Shown in pieces: positions 8,677 through 17,586 of a stretch of 64,000 bases of DNA (the stretch's first letter is position 1; every line of letters begins with the position of its first letter). The DNA comes from J054 sp965223095 (lineage in GTDB: Bacteria; Pseudomonadota; Gammaproteobacteria; Steroidobacterales; GCA-2729495), in assembly GCA_965223095.1 (NCBI GenBank), contig OZ244979.1:1736001-1800000 (forward strand), written 5' to 3'. The notes under the pieces are model-generated. The model did not search any database, was not told where the DNA came from, and worked only from the letters and a program-made list of their open reading frames with translations. A program made the translations under genes and the position numbers.

Positions 8677-9060
8677 GAGTCAAGCTTCGAAATTTAGGCG
8701 CCTGGATTGTCGACGAAATGTTTTCGGTGTAAGCATTCCATGCGAAATTCGATGGTTTGTTGAAAGCCAAAATTCTAGTTTGCATTGGCCTGAGATCGCG
8801 CGGCGCACAGATCTGGGATCACACGCAGTTGTCGATCAAGTTTCAAAGGCAATTTGTCTATACCTGTCCACGGTTAAAGTTTGTGGCCCCGGTGCGACCC
8901 TGGGCGGCAGTCAGACCCACCGACATAAGCTAACTTTTTAGATTGCTCACATATTCCAGATTCTTGCGATTTCTACTGTTGCGCCGTTGCGACATAGAGG
9001 CCTAGGCCGCGTTGACTTTAGGCGATGGGAGGTGGCAATGTTGACGAACGCAGGGGAGTT
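8677..9060. promoter_or_regulatory. Divergent intergenic region between the catabolic operon and the AraC operon
   Basis: 384 bp without a convincing gene. It must hold the promoters of the minus-strand six-gene operon and of the plus-strand araC-like gene, so it is the natural target for the AraC regulator. I could not pick out an unambiguous -35/-10 pair or a strong repeat by eye. Confidence 0.5.
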
Positions 9061-9942
9061 ATGAACGAATTTCGCTCTTACTCCGAGTACTTCGAGCTCG
9101 GCCCGCAACGCGCCTACGTGGAGCGGAATCGTCTTTGTGGCATCGCCGAAGTCAGCCTCTCGAGGCTTTCTTGTAATCCGCCTGGCGAACATCGCAGCCC
9201 CAAGGTTCCCGAAATGTTACTGATTCTGTGTGGCTCGGGTTCATATGGCATGAGCTATGATCTGGGCAACGGTTGGCGGCATGCCTGCGTTAACCCGGGC
9301 GACCTGCTCTTGGCGCCCGCGAACGTCTGCTGCCGTTACGTCACCGACGGTGACTCTAATTTTGAAACCGTTTCACTGCCAACTCGATTTGTCGCTGAAT
9401 GCATGCGTGACCTAGATATGTCGTCGACCGGCGATTTCGGCTTGTTGCATGAGCGCAAGTTTCGTAGTGCAAGTCTAGAGCGACAGGTGCGGACGCTATT
9501 TTCGGCGGCCAAGCTGGCTAAGGCGGGTGACCCTATTTTCGTTGACCAAGCCGTCGTCGTTTTGCTCGAACAACTCAATGTCCTGGCCGGACATTCGCGA
9601 CGGCACCATCGAGAATTGCGATTGGACAAAATCGCGACACGCAAGATCTATCAGTATATTGAATCTAATCTACAATATGAGATTAGCTTAGCCGAGCTTG
9701 CATCGCTTGCCGGTTTTAGCGTTGCGCATTTTTCCCGTGCATTTAAACTGACCGTCGGTAAGTCGCCCTATGCGTATGTTCTGATGGCGCGTATTCAACG
9801 CGCCAAAGCGATATTACGCGGCAGTGATAAGCCCATTGCGGAAGCTGCCTTAGAATGTGGGTTTTCCAGTCAGGCTCATTTAACGTCTATGTTTACCCGT
9901 TTTGTCGGCACGACGCCCGCACGTTATCGCAAGGATTCATGA
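9061..9942 (+). CDS. AraC-family transcriptional regulator
   Basis: 293 residues from the ATG at 9061, chosen because AGGGGAG sits just upstream; a longer in-frame start at 9025 lacks a site. The C-terminal third has two helix-turn-helix motifs: ISLAELASLAGFSVAHFSRAFK, then PIAEAALECGFSSQAHLTSMFTRFVGTTPARYRK, the standard AraC/XylS signature. The N-terminal part resembles an effector/dimerisation beta-barrel. It is the first gene of an operon in which the next start codon overlaps its stop, so it is co-produced with the VOC and GMC proteins. It probably controls its own operon and the divergent catabolic operon. Confidence 0.92.
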   Translation: MNEFRSYSEYFELGPQRAYVERNRLCGIAEVSLSRLSCNPPGEHRSPKVPEMLLILCGSGSYGMSYDLGNGWRHACVNPGDLLLAPANVCCRYVTDGDSNFETVSLPTRFVAECMRDLDMSSTGDFGLLHERKFRSASLERQVRTLFSAAKLAKAGDPIFVDQAVVVLLEQLNVLAGHSRRHHRELRLDKIATRKIYQYIESNLQYEISLAELASLAGFSVAHFSRAFKLTVGKSPYAYVLMARIQRAKAILRGSDKPIAEAALECGFSSQAHLTSMFTRFVGTTPARYRKDS

Positions 9943-10496
9943 TGAATTCACCGCCGCGCTCGCCGATCATGGCCGCGCAAGCTCAGGGGATTTATCAGCT
10001 GGCCTATTTGGTGGAGGATCTTGAGCAGTCCGCGCAACACTGGGCCGAAATGACGGGTGCCGGCCCGTTTGTTTTGTTTGATCCCTTTGAATTCATTGAG
10101 CCAATTTATAAAGACGCGCCGTGCACCGTTAATGTGGGCATTGCCCTGGGGTTTTCCGGCGAGCTTTGCATTGAGTTAATCCACCAACACGATGCTCTTC
10201 CCTCTATCTATTCTGATTGGATACGTGAAAGAGGTTTGGGTTTGCATCACGTCGCGATACTTAGCGAAGATTTCCCCAAGTCCTTGGCAGACTATGCGGA
10301 CCAGGGCTTGCGGCCGTTGTTTACCGGCGGATTTGGTGCCGATACGCATCTGGCCTATCTCGATACGCGTCTAAGCCTGGGCTGCTTCTTGGAAATTGTC
10401 GAGCACACGGATTTCGTAAGGGCTGCCCTTGCGGATATGAAAGACAGTCATCGCAACTGGGACGGCCGTGACGTTTTGAGGCCTTTTGCCGGATGA
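9939..10496 (+). CDS. VOC/glyoxalase-fold protein
   Basis: About 185 residues. IYQLAYLVEDLEQSAQHWAEMTGAGPFVLF is the opening strand-helix of a vicinal oxygen chelate module, and GLGLHHVAILSEDFPKSLADYADQGL is the second module. Metal-ligand candidates are His and Glu at strand ends (LHHV, ELIHQHD, FLEIVEH). The closest general class is glyoxalase_4-type dioxygenases/epimerases. Start overlaps the araC stop in ATGA (9939-9942); a second ATG follows at 9942. Likely acts on the same substrate as the GMC oxidoreductase. Confidence 0.82.
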   Translation: MMNSPPRSPIMAAQAQGIYQLAYLVEDLEQSAQHWAEMTGAGPFVLFDPFEFIEPIYKDAPCTVNVGIALGFSGELCIELIHQHDALPSIYSDWIRERGLGLHHVAILSEDFPKSLADYADQGLRPLFTGGFGADTHLAYLDTRLSLGCFLEIVEHTDFVRAALADMKDSHRNWDGRDVLRPFAG

Positions 10497-10990
10497 ACCA
10501 AACTATCGGGCGACGCGCCTTGCTACGTGTCCTGGCAGCGATTGGTTTGGTGGTATCACCTGGCCAAGCGATCATCGCCGGCGCGGATGCGAACGATGCC
10601 ACGCATGTTTTTCTGGTGACACTACTGCGCCGTTTGTTTCCCCATCCACAGCTGCCCGGTCAGCGCTACGAAGAAATCGCGGTTGGACTGCAGGGTATGC
10701 TGAGCGCTGATCCGGCTCTCTTGGCGCTGTTGGCGCAGTTTCGCGGGCGTCTTGATGTCGAGGGTGTAGCGCCATGGGTACTGGCCGATGCAGCGACGCA
10801 AGTGCAAAGACTGGCAGACATCGAAGCTGAGCCGGCTTTTCAGGCCCTGCGTAGCCTGGGCAGTATCGCCTTTTATAACTCCGCACAGATTTGGCCCTAT
10901 TTTGGTTACGAAGGTCCATCTTTTGCGAAGGGTGGCTATCTCAATCGCGGTTTTGACGATTTGGACTGGTTGCCGGACCCTGGCTTATGA
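10493..10990 (+). CDS. Small Tat-exported subunit of a GMC-type membrane dehydrogenase (gluconate dehydrogenase subunit 3-like)
   Basis: 165 residues starting with IGRRALLRVLAAIGLVVSPGQAIIAG, a twin-arginine type leader. The mature part is helical and contains FLVTLLRRLFPHPQL and, near the end, SIAFYNSAQIWPYFGYEGPSFAKGGYLNRGFDDLDW, the pattern of small subunits that accompany GMC flavoproteins such as gluconate 2-dehydrogenase. The small subunit normally guides the cofactor-loaded large subunit through Tat. The gene overlaps both neighbours by ATGA, tying its translation to the large subunit. No cytochrome c subunit gene follows in this operon. Confidence 0.75.
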   Translation: MNQTIGRRALLRVLAAIGLVVSPGQAIIAGADANDATHVFLVTLLRRLFPHPQLPGQRYEEIAVGLQGMLSADPALLALLAQFRGRLDVEGVAPWVLADAATQVQRLADIEAEPAFQALRSLGSIAFYNSAQIWPYFGYEGPSFAKGGYLNRGFDDLDWLPDPGL

Positions 10991-12552
10991 AGTTTGCCCA
11001 TGATGACGACGGTGTGGTCGTGGTTGTGGGTTCGGGCGCGGGTGGTGCCACAGTAGCCCATGATCTTTGCGCGCGGGGCATCAATGTCGTCTTACTGGAA
11101 GCGGGGCCAAGGATTGAGAAAACGCAATTTCGTAATGACGAATTTTTCGCTTACCAACAACTGACCTGGTCCGATCAACGTCTTGCGACGGGCAACTGGC
11201 CTGCTGCGCGTTTTATACCGAATGCGCCCGCTTGGATCGTCAAGGCCGTGGGTGGGTCCACGCTGCACTGGAACGCGCTGAGTTTTCGCGTTCAGGACCG
11301 CGAGTTTCGCGCGGCCTCCGACTACGGCAGTATTCCTGGAACGAGCCTTGCCGACTGGCCTTTGGACCCCCGAGACCTAGACCCTTACTACGCTGAGGCC
11401 GAGCGGCGCATGGGGGTCACCGGCACACATGACATCCAGCCCCACCCCCCCAACAATAATTTCAAAGTGCTCTACAACGGTGCGCGCCGCATTGGCTACC
11501 AGCAGGTCAGCAATGATCGTTTGGCGATCAATAGTGCGCCGCGAGATGGCCGTCCCGGATGCATCCAAATGGGTTTTTGCAATCAGGGTTGCAAGATCGG
11601 TGCGAAGTGGTCGACCTTGCAGGCCGAGATTCCCAAGGCTGAGGCCTCGGGTAAACTCGAGCTACGCACCGGCGCCATGGCCTTGCAGTTGCTGGTCAAT
11701 AAACGCAATCGGATTGACCGCGTCGTCTACGCCGACGGCGACGGTGAACAACATAGTCAACGCGCGCGTGCGGTCTGTGTGGCCGGTAATTCGATAGAGA
11801 CGCCACGTTTGTTGCTTAATTCCGCCACAGAGCAACATCCCGATGGTCTCGCTAACGCATCCGGACAATTGGGCCGCAACTACATGCATCACAACGTGGC
11901 GATTGCCTTTGGAAGCTTCGAGCGACCGGTGCATATGTACCGGGGAATAACCACGCCCGGTACGGTATTTGATGAAATGATCCACCAACCCAAGCGGGGT
12001 TTTGCCGGTGGCTATTTGATCGAAGCCGTGTCGCTGGGTTTGCCGTTCATGAGCCAGCTGATAGCGCCGGGTGGCTGGGGGCGTGACTATACGCGGATTA
12101 TGGATCGCTACGAATATATGGCGGGCGTGTTGCTAAACGGCGAGGATATGCCGCGCGAAACGAATCGCGTCAGCCTGCATGATTCGGAAAAAGATCAATT
12201 CGGCTTGCCCATTCCAGTCATCCATGTTGATGAGCATGACAACGAGGTTGCGATGCGTAAGCATTTTTATCAACAGGCTAGGTCAATATTCGAGGCTGTT
12301 GATGCCGTTGACGTCCATCAATCCCAACCCGCTGCAGCCACTCACAATCTGGGTACCTGCCGCATGAGCGCCTCGCCGGACCATGGTGTTGTCAATCAGT
12401 GGGGCCAGACCCATGAAATCGACAATTTGTTTGTTTCTGACGGCAGTCAGTTCACCACCAGCACTTGTGAGAATCCAACACTAACCATTGTGGCCTTAGC
12501 GATACGTCAAGCCGAGTACGTGGCAGGCGCAATGAGCCGGCGCGAAATCTGA
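10987..12552 (+). CDS. GMC-family FAD oxidoreductase, large subunit
   Basis: 521 residues. N-terminal FAD site VVVVGSGAGGATVAHDL followed by VVLLEAGP; VGGSTLHWNALSFR is the second nucleotide-binding signature; the C-terminal half ends with AATHNLGTCRMS, LFVSDGSQFTTSTCENPTLTIVALAIRQA, the catalytic and FAD-contact region of gluconate/sorbitol dehydrogenase-type GMC proteins. A Cys-rich loop (CIQMGFCNQGCKIGAKW) also fits that branch, where Fe-S or structural roles have been suggested. No own signal peptide, so export would depend on the small subunit encoded just upstream. It oxidises an alcohol; electrons would go to a cytochrome not encoded here. Confidence 0.88.
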   Translation: MKFAHDDDGVVVVVGSGAGGATVAHDLCARGINVVLLEAGPRIEKTQFRNDEFFAYQQLTWSDQRLATGNWPAARFIPNAPAWIVKAVGGSTLHWNALSFRVQDREFRAASDYGSIPGTSLADWPLDPRDLDPYYAEAERRMGVTGTHDIQPHPPNNNFKVLYNGARRIGYQQVSNDRLAINSAPRDGRPGCIQMGFCNQGCKIGAKWSTLQAEIPKAEASGKLELRTGAMALQLLVNKRNRIDRVVYADGDGEQHSQRARAVCVAGNSIETPRLLLNSATEQHPDGLANASGQLGRNYMHHNVAIAFGSFERPVHMYRGITTPGTVFDEMIHQPKRGFAGGYLIEAVSLGLPFMSQLIAPGGWGRDYTRIMDRYEYMAGVLLNGEDMPRETNRVSLHDSEKDQFGLPIPVIHVDEHDNEVAMRKHFYQQARSIFEAVDAVDVHQSQPAAATHNLGTCRMSASPDHGVVNQWGQTHEIDNLFVSDGSQFTTSTCENPTLTIVALAIRQAEYVAGAMSRREI

Positions 12553-12680
12553 GATCGGCGATGGACTATGTCGGCGCTAGTGGCTGCTAAAGTTTCTCGC
12601 CCGTATGCCTTTAAGCTGCTCGGGCTAGTCTATACCTGCGGTTTTGCCGCTACCCGAACGCGCTAATCTCCGCTAAATCC

Positions 12681-13298
12681 GTGCGCGTCTTAGAAAAAAT
12701 CCGCTACAAGTTACGCTACAACGCTTGGCCTCGCCTTGTTGTGAACGTTCTAAAACGGCTGGGAATCATATTGCTCCCGTACTACTTGTTCCGCCGCTCC
12801 TTGGGCACACCGGTCCATCCGGTGGATCGTGGAGATTGGGAGCTGATCGAATTGTGTGAAGAAGATATGCCGCAACTCGCCTCTTTGCCATTGGTGCATG
12901 GCAATGAGCAAACCTATCGACAGCGTATTCGAAATGGACAGCGGGCACTTGCCCTACGCCGCGGCCGGGAATTCGGCGCATTTTGCTGGCTAGATCCGGA
13001 ATACTGCAGCTATGCAGGCGAGGGGTTTCGATTGCCAGACGACGAAATCTATTCGTATGATATTTATACCGTCCCGGCCTTGCGCGGTATGAATCTGGCG
13101 CCATTGCTCAATGCCCTTTACTCAGAACGGCTGCGCCAGGAAGGTTACCGGAGCGTTTGCAGTGTGGTCGATGTTTGGAACAAGCCATCGCTAAACTACG
13201 TGCGCAAGATAGGCGCGGTTGCACACCGAAAAAATCTTTACATCAGCATATTCGGAGTCTTTAGACGCTCTTTCGTGATGCGTCGTTTCCAAGCGTGA
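12681..13298 (+). CDS. GNAT-like N-acetyltransferase
   Basis: 205 residues from a GTG at 12681. The C-terminal half has the GNAT order: EIYSYDIYTVPALRGMNLAPLLNALYSERLRQEGYRSVCSVVDVWNKPSLNYVRKIGAV, in which RGMNLAPLL takes the place of the Q/RxxGxG/A acetyl-CoA loop and NKPSLNYVRKIG is the usual last helix. The loop departs from consensus, so binding of acyl-CoA is probable but not certain. The first 50 residues are basic with a hydrophobic stretch (LGIILLPYYLF) that may associate with the membrane. The gene stands alone, 128 bp after the GMC gene. Confidence 0.7.
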   Translation: MRVLEKIRYKLRYNAWPRLVVNVLKRLGIILLPYYLFRRSLGTPVHPVDRGDWELIELCEEDMPQLASLPLVHGNEQTYRQRIRNGQRALALRRGREFGAFCWLDPEYCSYAGEGFRLPDDEIYSYDIYTVPALRGMNLAPLLNALYSERLRQEGYRSVCSVVDVWNKPSLNYVRKIGAVAHRKNLYISIFGVFRRSFVMRRFQA

Positions 13299-13545
13299 AG
13301 CGGCGGTAGTCTCTGCCCGGGTCGCCATAGTCTTCGGTCCTTAGATCCTTGGCTTCGCCGAGTGCCGGCGTGATCCGCTGCCGATCTGTTCCGTCGAGCT
13401 TTTATCGCAAGGATTTCCGGCGTCCGAATTGAATCTAGTTGCTCGAGTTATCCGTCCTGTGGGACGCTGAATTTTGGGATTGTTCGCCCCGAAGAACCTA
13501 GGGTTTCGTTGGCCCAGACTATTTGTTAGGCCCCTCGACTTTGAT

Positions 13546-15162
13546 TCAGGGTACTAGCCCCAAGTTGCGCAATCCATCGCAACGTCCGGCGCGATAAGCT
13601 TCGTTGACCGCGCGACCTTCATCGGTGTAACGCATAAAAACCGGTGCGCCCCGCGAATATCCGGCCCAGGAAGAATCAGCGGGGCGCCCGTCCGCCATAC
13701 CTACCCAGGCCGCTTGCAGGCTGGCTGACAAGTTGCGGTCCTGCGCCGTGGGGATAACGTTGAAGACATCAAAGCTATCAAACAAGTAACTCAATTCAAT
13801 GCCGTGAAAGGCGCCAAATAGGCTAGAAAGTCCTGATGGCCATTCATCGTTAAACGTATACAAGAATGATGGCATGCCGGGAGCCGCCGCATTGGCCAGG
13901 GCTTCGGCGGGACAGGCCACGTTAATATCGCCCACAAGCTGGATATAGGCTTCTTTGGCGTTCGGAAAATCCGCTGTCGGGTAGATGTTGTACACCTGGC
14001 CTGCCTGAATGCCAAATAGGCTGGTCAGCAGGATTCGATAAATGCCGTCGTTTGCAACCAGCGCAAGGGCCAGGAATACAGATACCTCGTCACCGTTCGC
14101 GCCGACGAGTAGCGGTATGTCCCCGTGAGTGCCGGCCGCCACGGCGGCAATGGGTTCATCCGTGAAATAAACCCCATCTACATTGGGTAAGGTAGGCGGT
14201 ACCCCCAGACCATAGTGCGTGAGTCTGGGCATCTGGGTTTCCGCGTTGACGAGATCGGCAATGTCGGTATCCCGCAGGCACTGAAGAACGTCGGCTTGGC
14301 CGTCGCAGCCCACGCGTTCGCTAATCTCTTCGCCGATAGCAACCGCGCTGGGTGCATAAGGGACCGCCTCGTTCAGGCGCATGGCCAAACCACAGGGCGC
14401 CCCCAGTATGCCGGCGGCCGACATTAGGCCGTCGGCAAGGGGCGAGGTCAGCAGCATACAAACCGCAACGCCGCCGGCGGATTGGCCTAATACAAAGGTC
14501 CGTTGTGGATCACCGCCGAATTCTCGCGCATTGCGTTTAATCCATTTGAGGGCTTCGATGACATCCAACAAACCATAGTTGCCACTGACCTGGTCGCTGC
14601 TTTCGGCGCTGAGCTCGTTCAGGGCGAGAAAGCCCGCCACGCCGAGTCGGTAGTTTAGGGTGATCACAACGGCCTGGTTGTCCCGCGCTAGTCTGGCGCC
14701 ATCATAGATGGGCTGTATGCTGGCACCTTCGGTAAAGCCGCCGCCGTGAATAAAAACGATGATGGGCAATTCGCCGGACTTGTCGGGTGTCCAAAGATTC
14801 AGAGTCAGGCAGTCTTCAGAACCGGCGAGCGTGCCTTGATTGTCCTGGGCACAGACAAAGCCATCGTTTAGCGCGTCCCTGACGCCGGTAAAGGACTGGG
14901 CGGTTTGCGGTGGCTTGAAACGCAGCGGACCCACCGGCGGTTGGGCGTAGCGCAGGCCTTTCAAACTCAGTAGACCAGACTGTAGTTCGCCCCGGTACAC
15001 ACCCTGTTCTGATTGCACCTGATCGGGCGGCAGCGCGTTGGGACCGAGGTTGTCACTGATGGTCTCGTCCCCGTCACCACCGCCGCCGCCACAGGCGGCC
15101 AGCAGGCATGTCAAAGCCGTGTACAGTGCATGCCGAGGATCGTACTGGCGCATATTTTTCAC
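13546..15162 (-). CDS. Carboxylesterase type B family lipoprotein
   Basis: 538 residues. Lipobox LLAAC with Cys24, then a Gly/Asp linker, so it is probably anchored to a membrane. Type B esterase marks: GLRYAQPPVGPLRF, SEDCLTLNLWTPD, oxyanion FIHGGGF (139-142), nucleophile FVLGQSAGGVAV (Ser228), and catalytic histidine in FGAFHGIELSYLF. It hydrolyses carboxylic esters; natural substrate unknown. The TetR gene at 15248 is divergent, 85 bp away, with a palindrome in between, so this esterase is a likely target of that regulator. Confidence 0.92.
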   Translation of the reverse strand: MKNMRQYDPRHALYTALTCLLAACGGGGGDGDETISDNLGPNALPPDQVQSEQGVYRGELQSGLLSLKGLRYAQPPVGPLRFKPPQTAQSFTGVRDALNDGFVCAQDNQGTLAGSEDCLTLNLWTPDKSGELPIIVFIHGGGFTEGASIQPIYDGARLARDNQAVVITLNYRLGVAGFLALNELSAESSDQVSGNYGLLDVIEALKWIKRNAREFGGDPQRTFVLGQSAGGVAVCMLLTSPLADGLMSAAGILGAPCGLAMRLNEAVPYAPSAVAIGEEISERVGCDGQADVLQCLRDTDIADLVNAETQMPRLTHYGLGVPPTLPNVDGVYFTDEPIAAVAAGTHGDIPLLVGANGDEVSVFLALALVANDGIYRILLTSLFGIQAGQVYNIYPTADFPNAKEAYIQLVGDINVACPAEALANAAAPGMPSFLYTFNDEWPSGLSSLFGAFHGIELSYLFDSFDVFNVIPTAQDRNLSASLQAAWVGMADGRPADSSWAGYSRGAPVFMRYTDEGRAVNEAYRAGRCDGLRNLGLVP

Positions 15163-15233
15163 CCGGTAGCTGTGGCCTTGGGTATTCGACCACGCCTCAA
15201 TCGTATTGTAAAATCAATGCATTATAACATTTC

Positions 15234-15251
15234 ACATTTAATCTTAAATGT
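15234..15251. promoter_or_regulatory. Palindromic operator candidate over a TetR start codon
   Basis: Perfect inverted repeat ACATTTAA-TC-TTAAATGT. The right arm contains the ATG (15248-15250) of the TetR gene, and the left arm faces the divergent esterase gene. Position and symmetry suit autorepression by the TetR protein. Inference only. Confidence 0.55.
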
Positions 15252-16051
15252 CAAATACTAGGCCGAAGGCTCGCTCTAGAGATTTATCGGCGCTGGAGAC
15301 CAGGCGTCTGTTGCTCGACGCGGGCATGGACATGGTCTTCGCGCAACCCGCTATTTTGGCGACCTCTGTAATCAAGGTGACCGACGTCGTCCGGCGCGCC
15401 GGTGTCACGCCGGGCGCGCTCTATCACCATTGGCCGAATCAGGACGCTTACCGTCGTGAGCTGCTGGCAGAGATCTTGCGGGACGATCGGTTCGCAGATT
15501 TTTCCGCGCTGACTAGCCAGCTACAGGACTTGTTACAAGGTACTGCGGGCGAGGTACTGCATGTTTTGAGCCGCGCCATCTTGATGCGCAACCTCAAAAA
15601 TCCCGCGATTAGAGTCGTGATGGGCCTGTGGGTTGAAGGCGACGAGCAGATGCAAGCGCACATCCGTGCAGCGTTTAATTCATCGGATGCCCAATGGGCA
15701 CAGATCGTCGGCATGTTCCTTGACAGTTACGGCCTGGAAGTTGTTCCGCCGCTGACTGTGGAGCATTTGGTCGCGCTGGCCTCCAGCTTTGTATTCGGCT
15801 TTAGAATTCGCTTTGATATTGACCCGGAAAAAATGGACTCCCCAGTTTTCGATCAAGATGCTAGCAAGCAGCTCGCGGCGGGACACCTAGGGATTTTTGA
15901 TATCGCTTTGCTGTCTTGGTTTTCGAGCCTAGTCAGACCTGCGCAATCTGCGCATCGGCAGAAGCCTGAGCATACAGATAACGAGGACCCCTGGCAGAGA
16001 CTTCTTAGATTTCACGAGCTGCGGTCATCGCCGCCCGGCAGTGCTGACTGA
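15248..16051 (+). CDS. TetR-family transcriptional regulator
   Basis: 267 residues. The DNA-binding part (about 12-65) reads ALETRRLLLDAGMDMVF, then VIKVTDVVRRAGVTPGALYHHWPNQDAYRRELLAEIL, a TetR helix-turn-helix with the usual GALYHHW turn. The C-terminal ligand domain is longer than usual and ends in a polar tail (HRQKPEHTDNEDPWQRLLRF). It is divergent from the carboxylesterase gene and has a palindrome overlapping its own start. Ligand unknown. Confidence 0.88.
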   Translation: MSNTRPKARSRDLSALETRRLLLDAGMDMVFAQPAILATSVIKVTDVVRRAGVTPGALYHHWPNQDAYRRELLAEILRDDRFADFSALTSQLQDLLQGTAGEVLHVLSRAILMRNLKNPAIRVVMGLWVEGDEQMQAHIRAAFNSSDAQWAQIVGMFLDSYGLEVVPPLTVEHLVALASSFVFGFRIRFDIDPEKMDSPVFDQDASKQLAAGHLGIFDIALLSWFSSLVRPAQSAHRQKPEHTDNEDPWQRLLRFHELRSSPPGSAD

Positions 16052-16123
16052 GCTGCACAGACATGATGATTTGCTGCAACTAGAGTTCTTTAATGCTTTC
16101 GCTGAGCTTGCCAGATTTTATCT

Positions 16124-16516
16124 TTAGGACCGAGGCGCGCTCTTCCCATCTCGAAGTAATTCCCAGAGCTTGATGGCGGCCTCGGCAACCTTCGCGTTGG
16201 GGTTTGCCTTGCAGTAGTCAACAATAACCATCGACAAACTATCAAAATCCCAGCCATGATCATCGCTAAGCCCGGCGAGCATTGCATCGATGTTCGCCCC
16301 CGTCTTCGCATGAATGTATCCCTGAGACCATGTCAGTACATGGTGTTCCATGCCCGCGGGGCCGTTGTAGTGCATCTCGTTGAAGAGCTCGCAATCACTA
16401 GCGCCAATGTCGGCAACTCCGGCCATACCAGGCCTCAGTCTTAACCGATCATCGGCTATGGTGATATTGCTAGAGACGAAGACTAGCATTGCGAATGTCA
16501 GGCTGGGCTTCACCAT
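16124..16516 (-). CDS. Small periplasmic protein, HdeA/HdeB-like
   Basis: 130 residues from the ATG at 16516. A signal peptide (MVKPSLTFAMLVFVSSNITIA, cut before DDR) precedes a helical domain with two cysteines: one in ASDCELF, one in MVIVDYCKANPN. That spacing, the SQGYIHAKTG-like first helix and the helix KVAEAAIKLWELL after the second Cys match acid-stress chaperones of the HdeA type, held by one disulfide. The assignment is by pattern and the family also resembles Rap1a/Tai immunity proteins. It overlaps the preceding membrane protein gene by 7 bases, so the two form a unit. Confidence 0.5.
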   Translation of the reverse strand: MVKPSLTFAMLVFVSSNITIADDRLRLRPGMAGVADIGASDCELFNEMHYNGPAGMEHHVLTWSQGYIHAKTGANIDAMLAGLSDDHGWDFDSLSMVIVDYCKANPNAKVAEAAIKLWELLRDGKSAPRS

Positions 16517-17442
16517 TGGGCGATCTCCGAGGGTTTTTTCGGGGCCCGATAGATCATTACGGCCAGTACTGTAAAAGCAGCGGTTAATGCCAGCAGTTCG
16601 GGCCAATACTGCCTTGGGTATAGCCATATCTCAGTCATTAGCCCCCAGCCCGATATGATCTCCACGGAAATCCACAGGATATTGGCCGTCGGGATGCCAT
16701 ACCGTATTGCCGTCGATGTGCGCCGGTACTTGAGCAAGCGACTTAGGCAGTAGCCGCCCCATGTAATGGAAATGAAAACGGTGGCCAGCTCCGCCGGTAA
16801 TGCGTCTCTGCCGTAGCCAACAAAGGCTGGATCAAACACAAGCAGATTCCAGGCATAGCAAAACCAGGTAACGTAAATGGTTTCCATGAATGTGATGATG
16901 GCGTAGTTACGATCGCGTGCTGTTTTGGTACTGGGCCCGAGTCCTTCACGCAAATTCAATTTTTTCTGAAACCAAATAAAAAAATTGCAGCGCGTGTCTT
17001 TATCAAAGATGTAGAACACCAGCATGAACATCAGCACGCCGGTGGTTGCCGTCATAATGAGATACTCGGGTTCGGTGGATACACCACCGTCAACTCGCGG
17101 CATCATGCCGAAATTCTTGCGTCCATAGTACATATAGAACAATTCAACCCAGGTCATCCAAATAACGATGCCGGTGAAAAAGCCCGTCCACGTCGCAAAG
17201 TTTTCGTTCTTGGACTTCACGCCATACCACAGCCAGATGATGGCGCCGGCGCCGAGAAATAGCTGTGCCACGTAGGTTAAATCGTGACCGAGCGTCTGCT
17301 CGATGGCCCGCATCAGGGCGTGAGCCAAGCCTATGCCGAGCAGCATGGATACCAGTGCGAAGATACCGACGAAAGGGGCTCGCCAGAGTTTTGAGCCACT
17401 GGCTTTGGGCGGGTCCGGCTGCAGCGTTTCGGTGCTGGACAT
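16510..17442 (-). CDS. Polytopic membrane protein of unknown function
   Basis: 310 residues with about eight hydrophobic segments, e.g. FVGIFALVSMLLGIGLAHAL, VAQLFLGAGAIIWLWYGV, WTGFFTGIVIWMTWVELFYMY, LIMTATTGVLMFMLVFYIF, ATVFISITWGGYCL, TANILWISVEIISGWGLM and LLALTAAFTVLAVMIY. A cytosolic or periplasmic loop FYMYYGRKNFGMMPRV is rich in aromatic and basic residues. I do not recognise the family. It is divergent from a TetR gene (17587) with a strong palindrome in the shared promoter region, so it is probably a TetR-controlled gene, as is the HdeA-like gene that overlaps its end. Confidence 0.75.
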   Translation of the reverse strand: MSSTETLQPDPPKASGSKLWRAPFVGIFALVSMLLGIGLAHALMRAIEQTLGHDLTYVAQLFLGAGAIIWLWYGVKSKNENFATWTGFFTGIVIWMTWVELFYMYYGRKNFGMMPRVDGGVSTEPEYLIMTATTGVLMFMLVFYIFDKDTRCNFFIWFQKKLNLREGLGPSTKTARDRNYAIITFMETIYVTWFCYAWNLLVFDPAFVGYGRDALPAELATVFISITWGGYCLSRLLKYRRTSTAIRYGIPTANILWISVEIISGWGLMTEIWLYPRQYWPELLALTAAFTVLAVMIYRAPKKPSEIAQW

Positions 17443-17475
17443 ATCGGCTTTGAATGTTCGTTGATTGGAATTACA

Positions 17476-17497
17476 AAGTATACATTGATGTATACTT
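17476..17497. promoter_or_regulatory. Perfect 22-bp palindrome, TetR operator candidate
   Basis: AAGTATACAT-TG-ATGTATACTT: two exact 10-bp arms with a 2-bp spacer, 34 bp upstream of the membrane-protein start (17442) and 90 bp before the TetR start (17587). Symmetry, length and location between divergent genes are what is expected of a TetR-dimer operator that also controls its own gene. Confidence 0.7.
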
Positions 17498-17586
17498 GTT
17501 TCAATCAGTCCCGGCCAGTTTTTACGCGGTCGGCTTCAAGAGGCCTTGATAAAAGTTCGCGAGTTAATCGAAATGCCGGACCAAAA

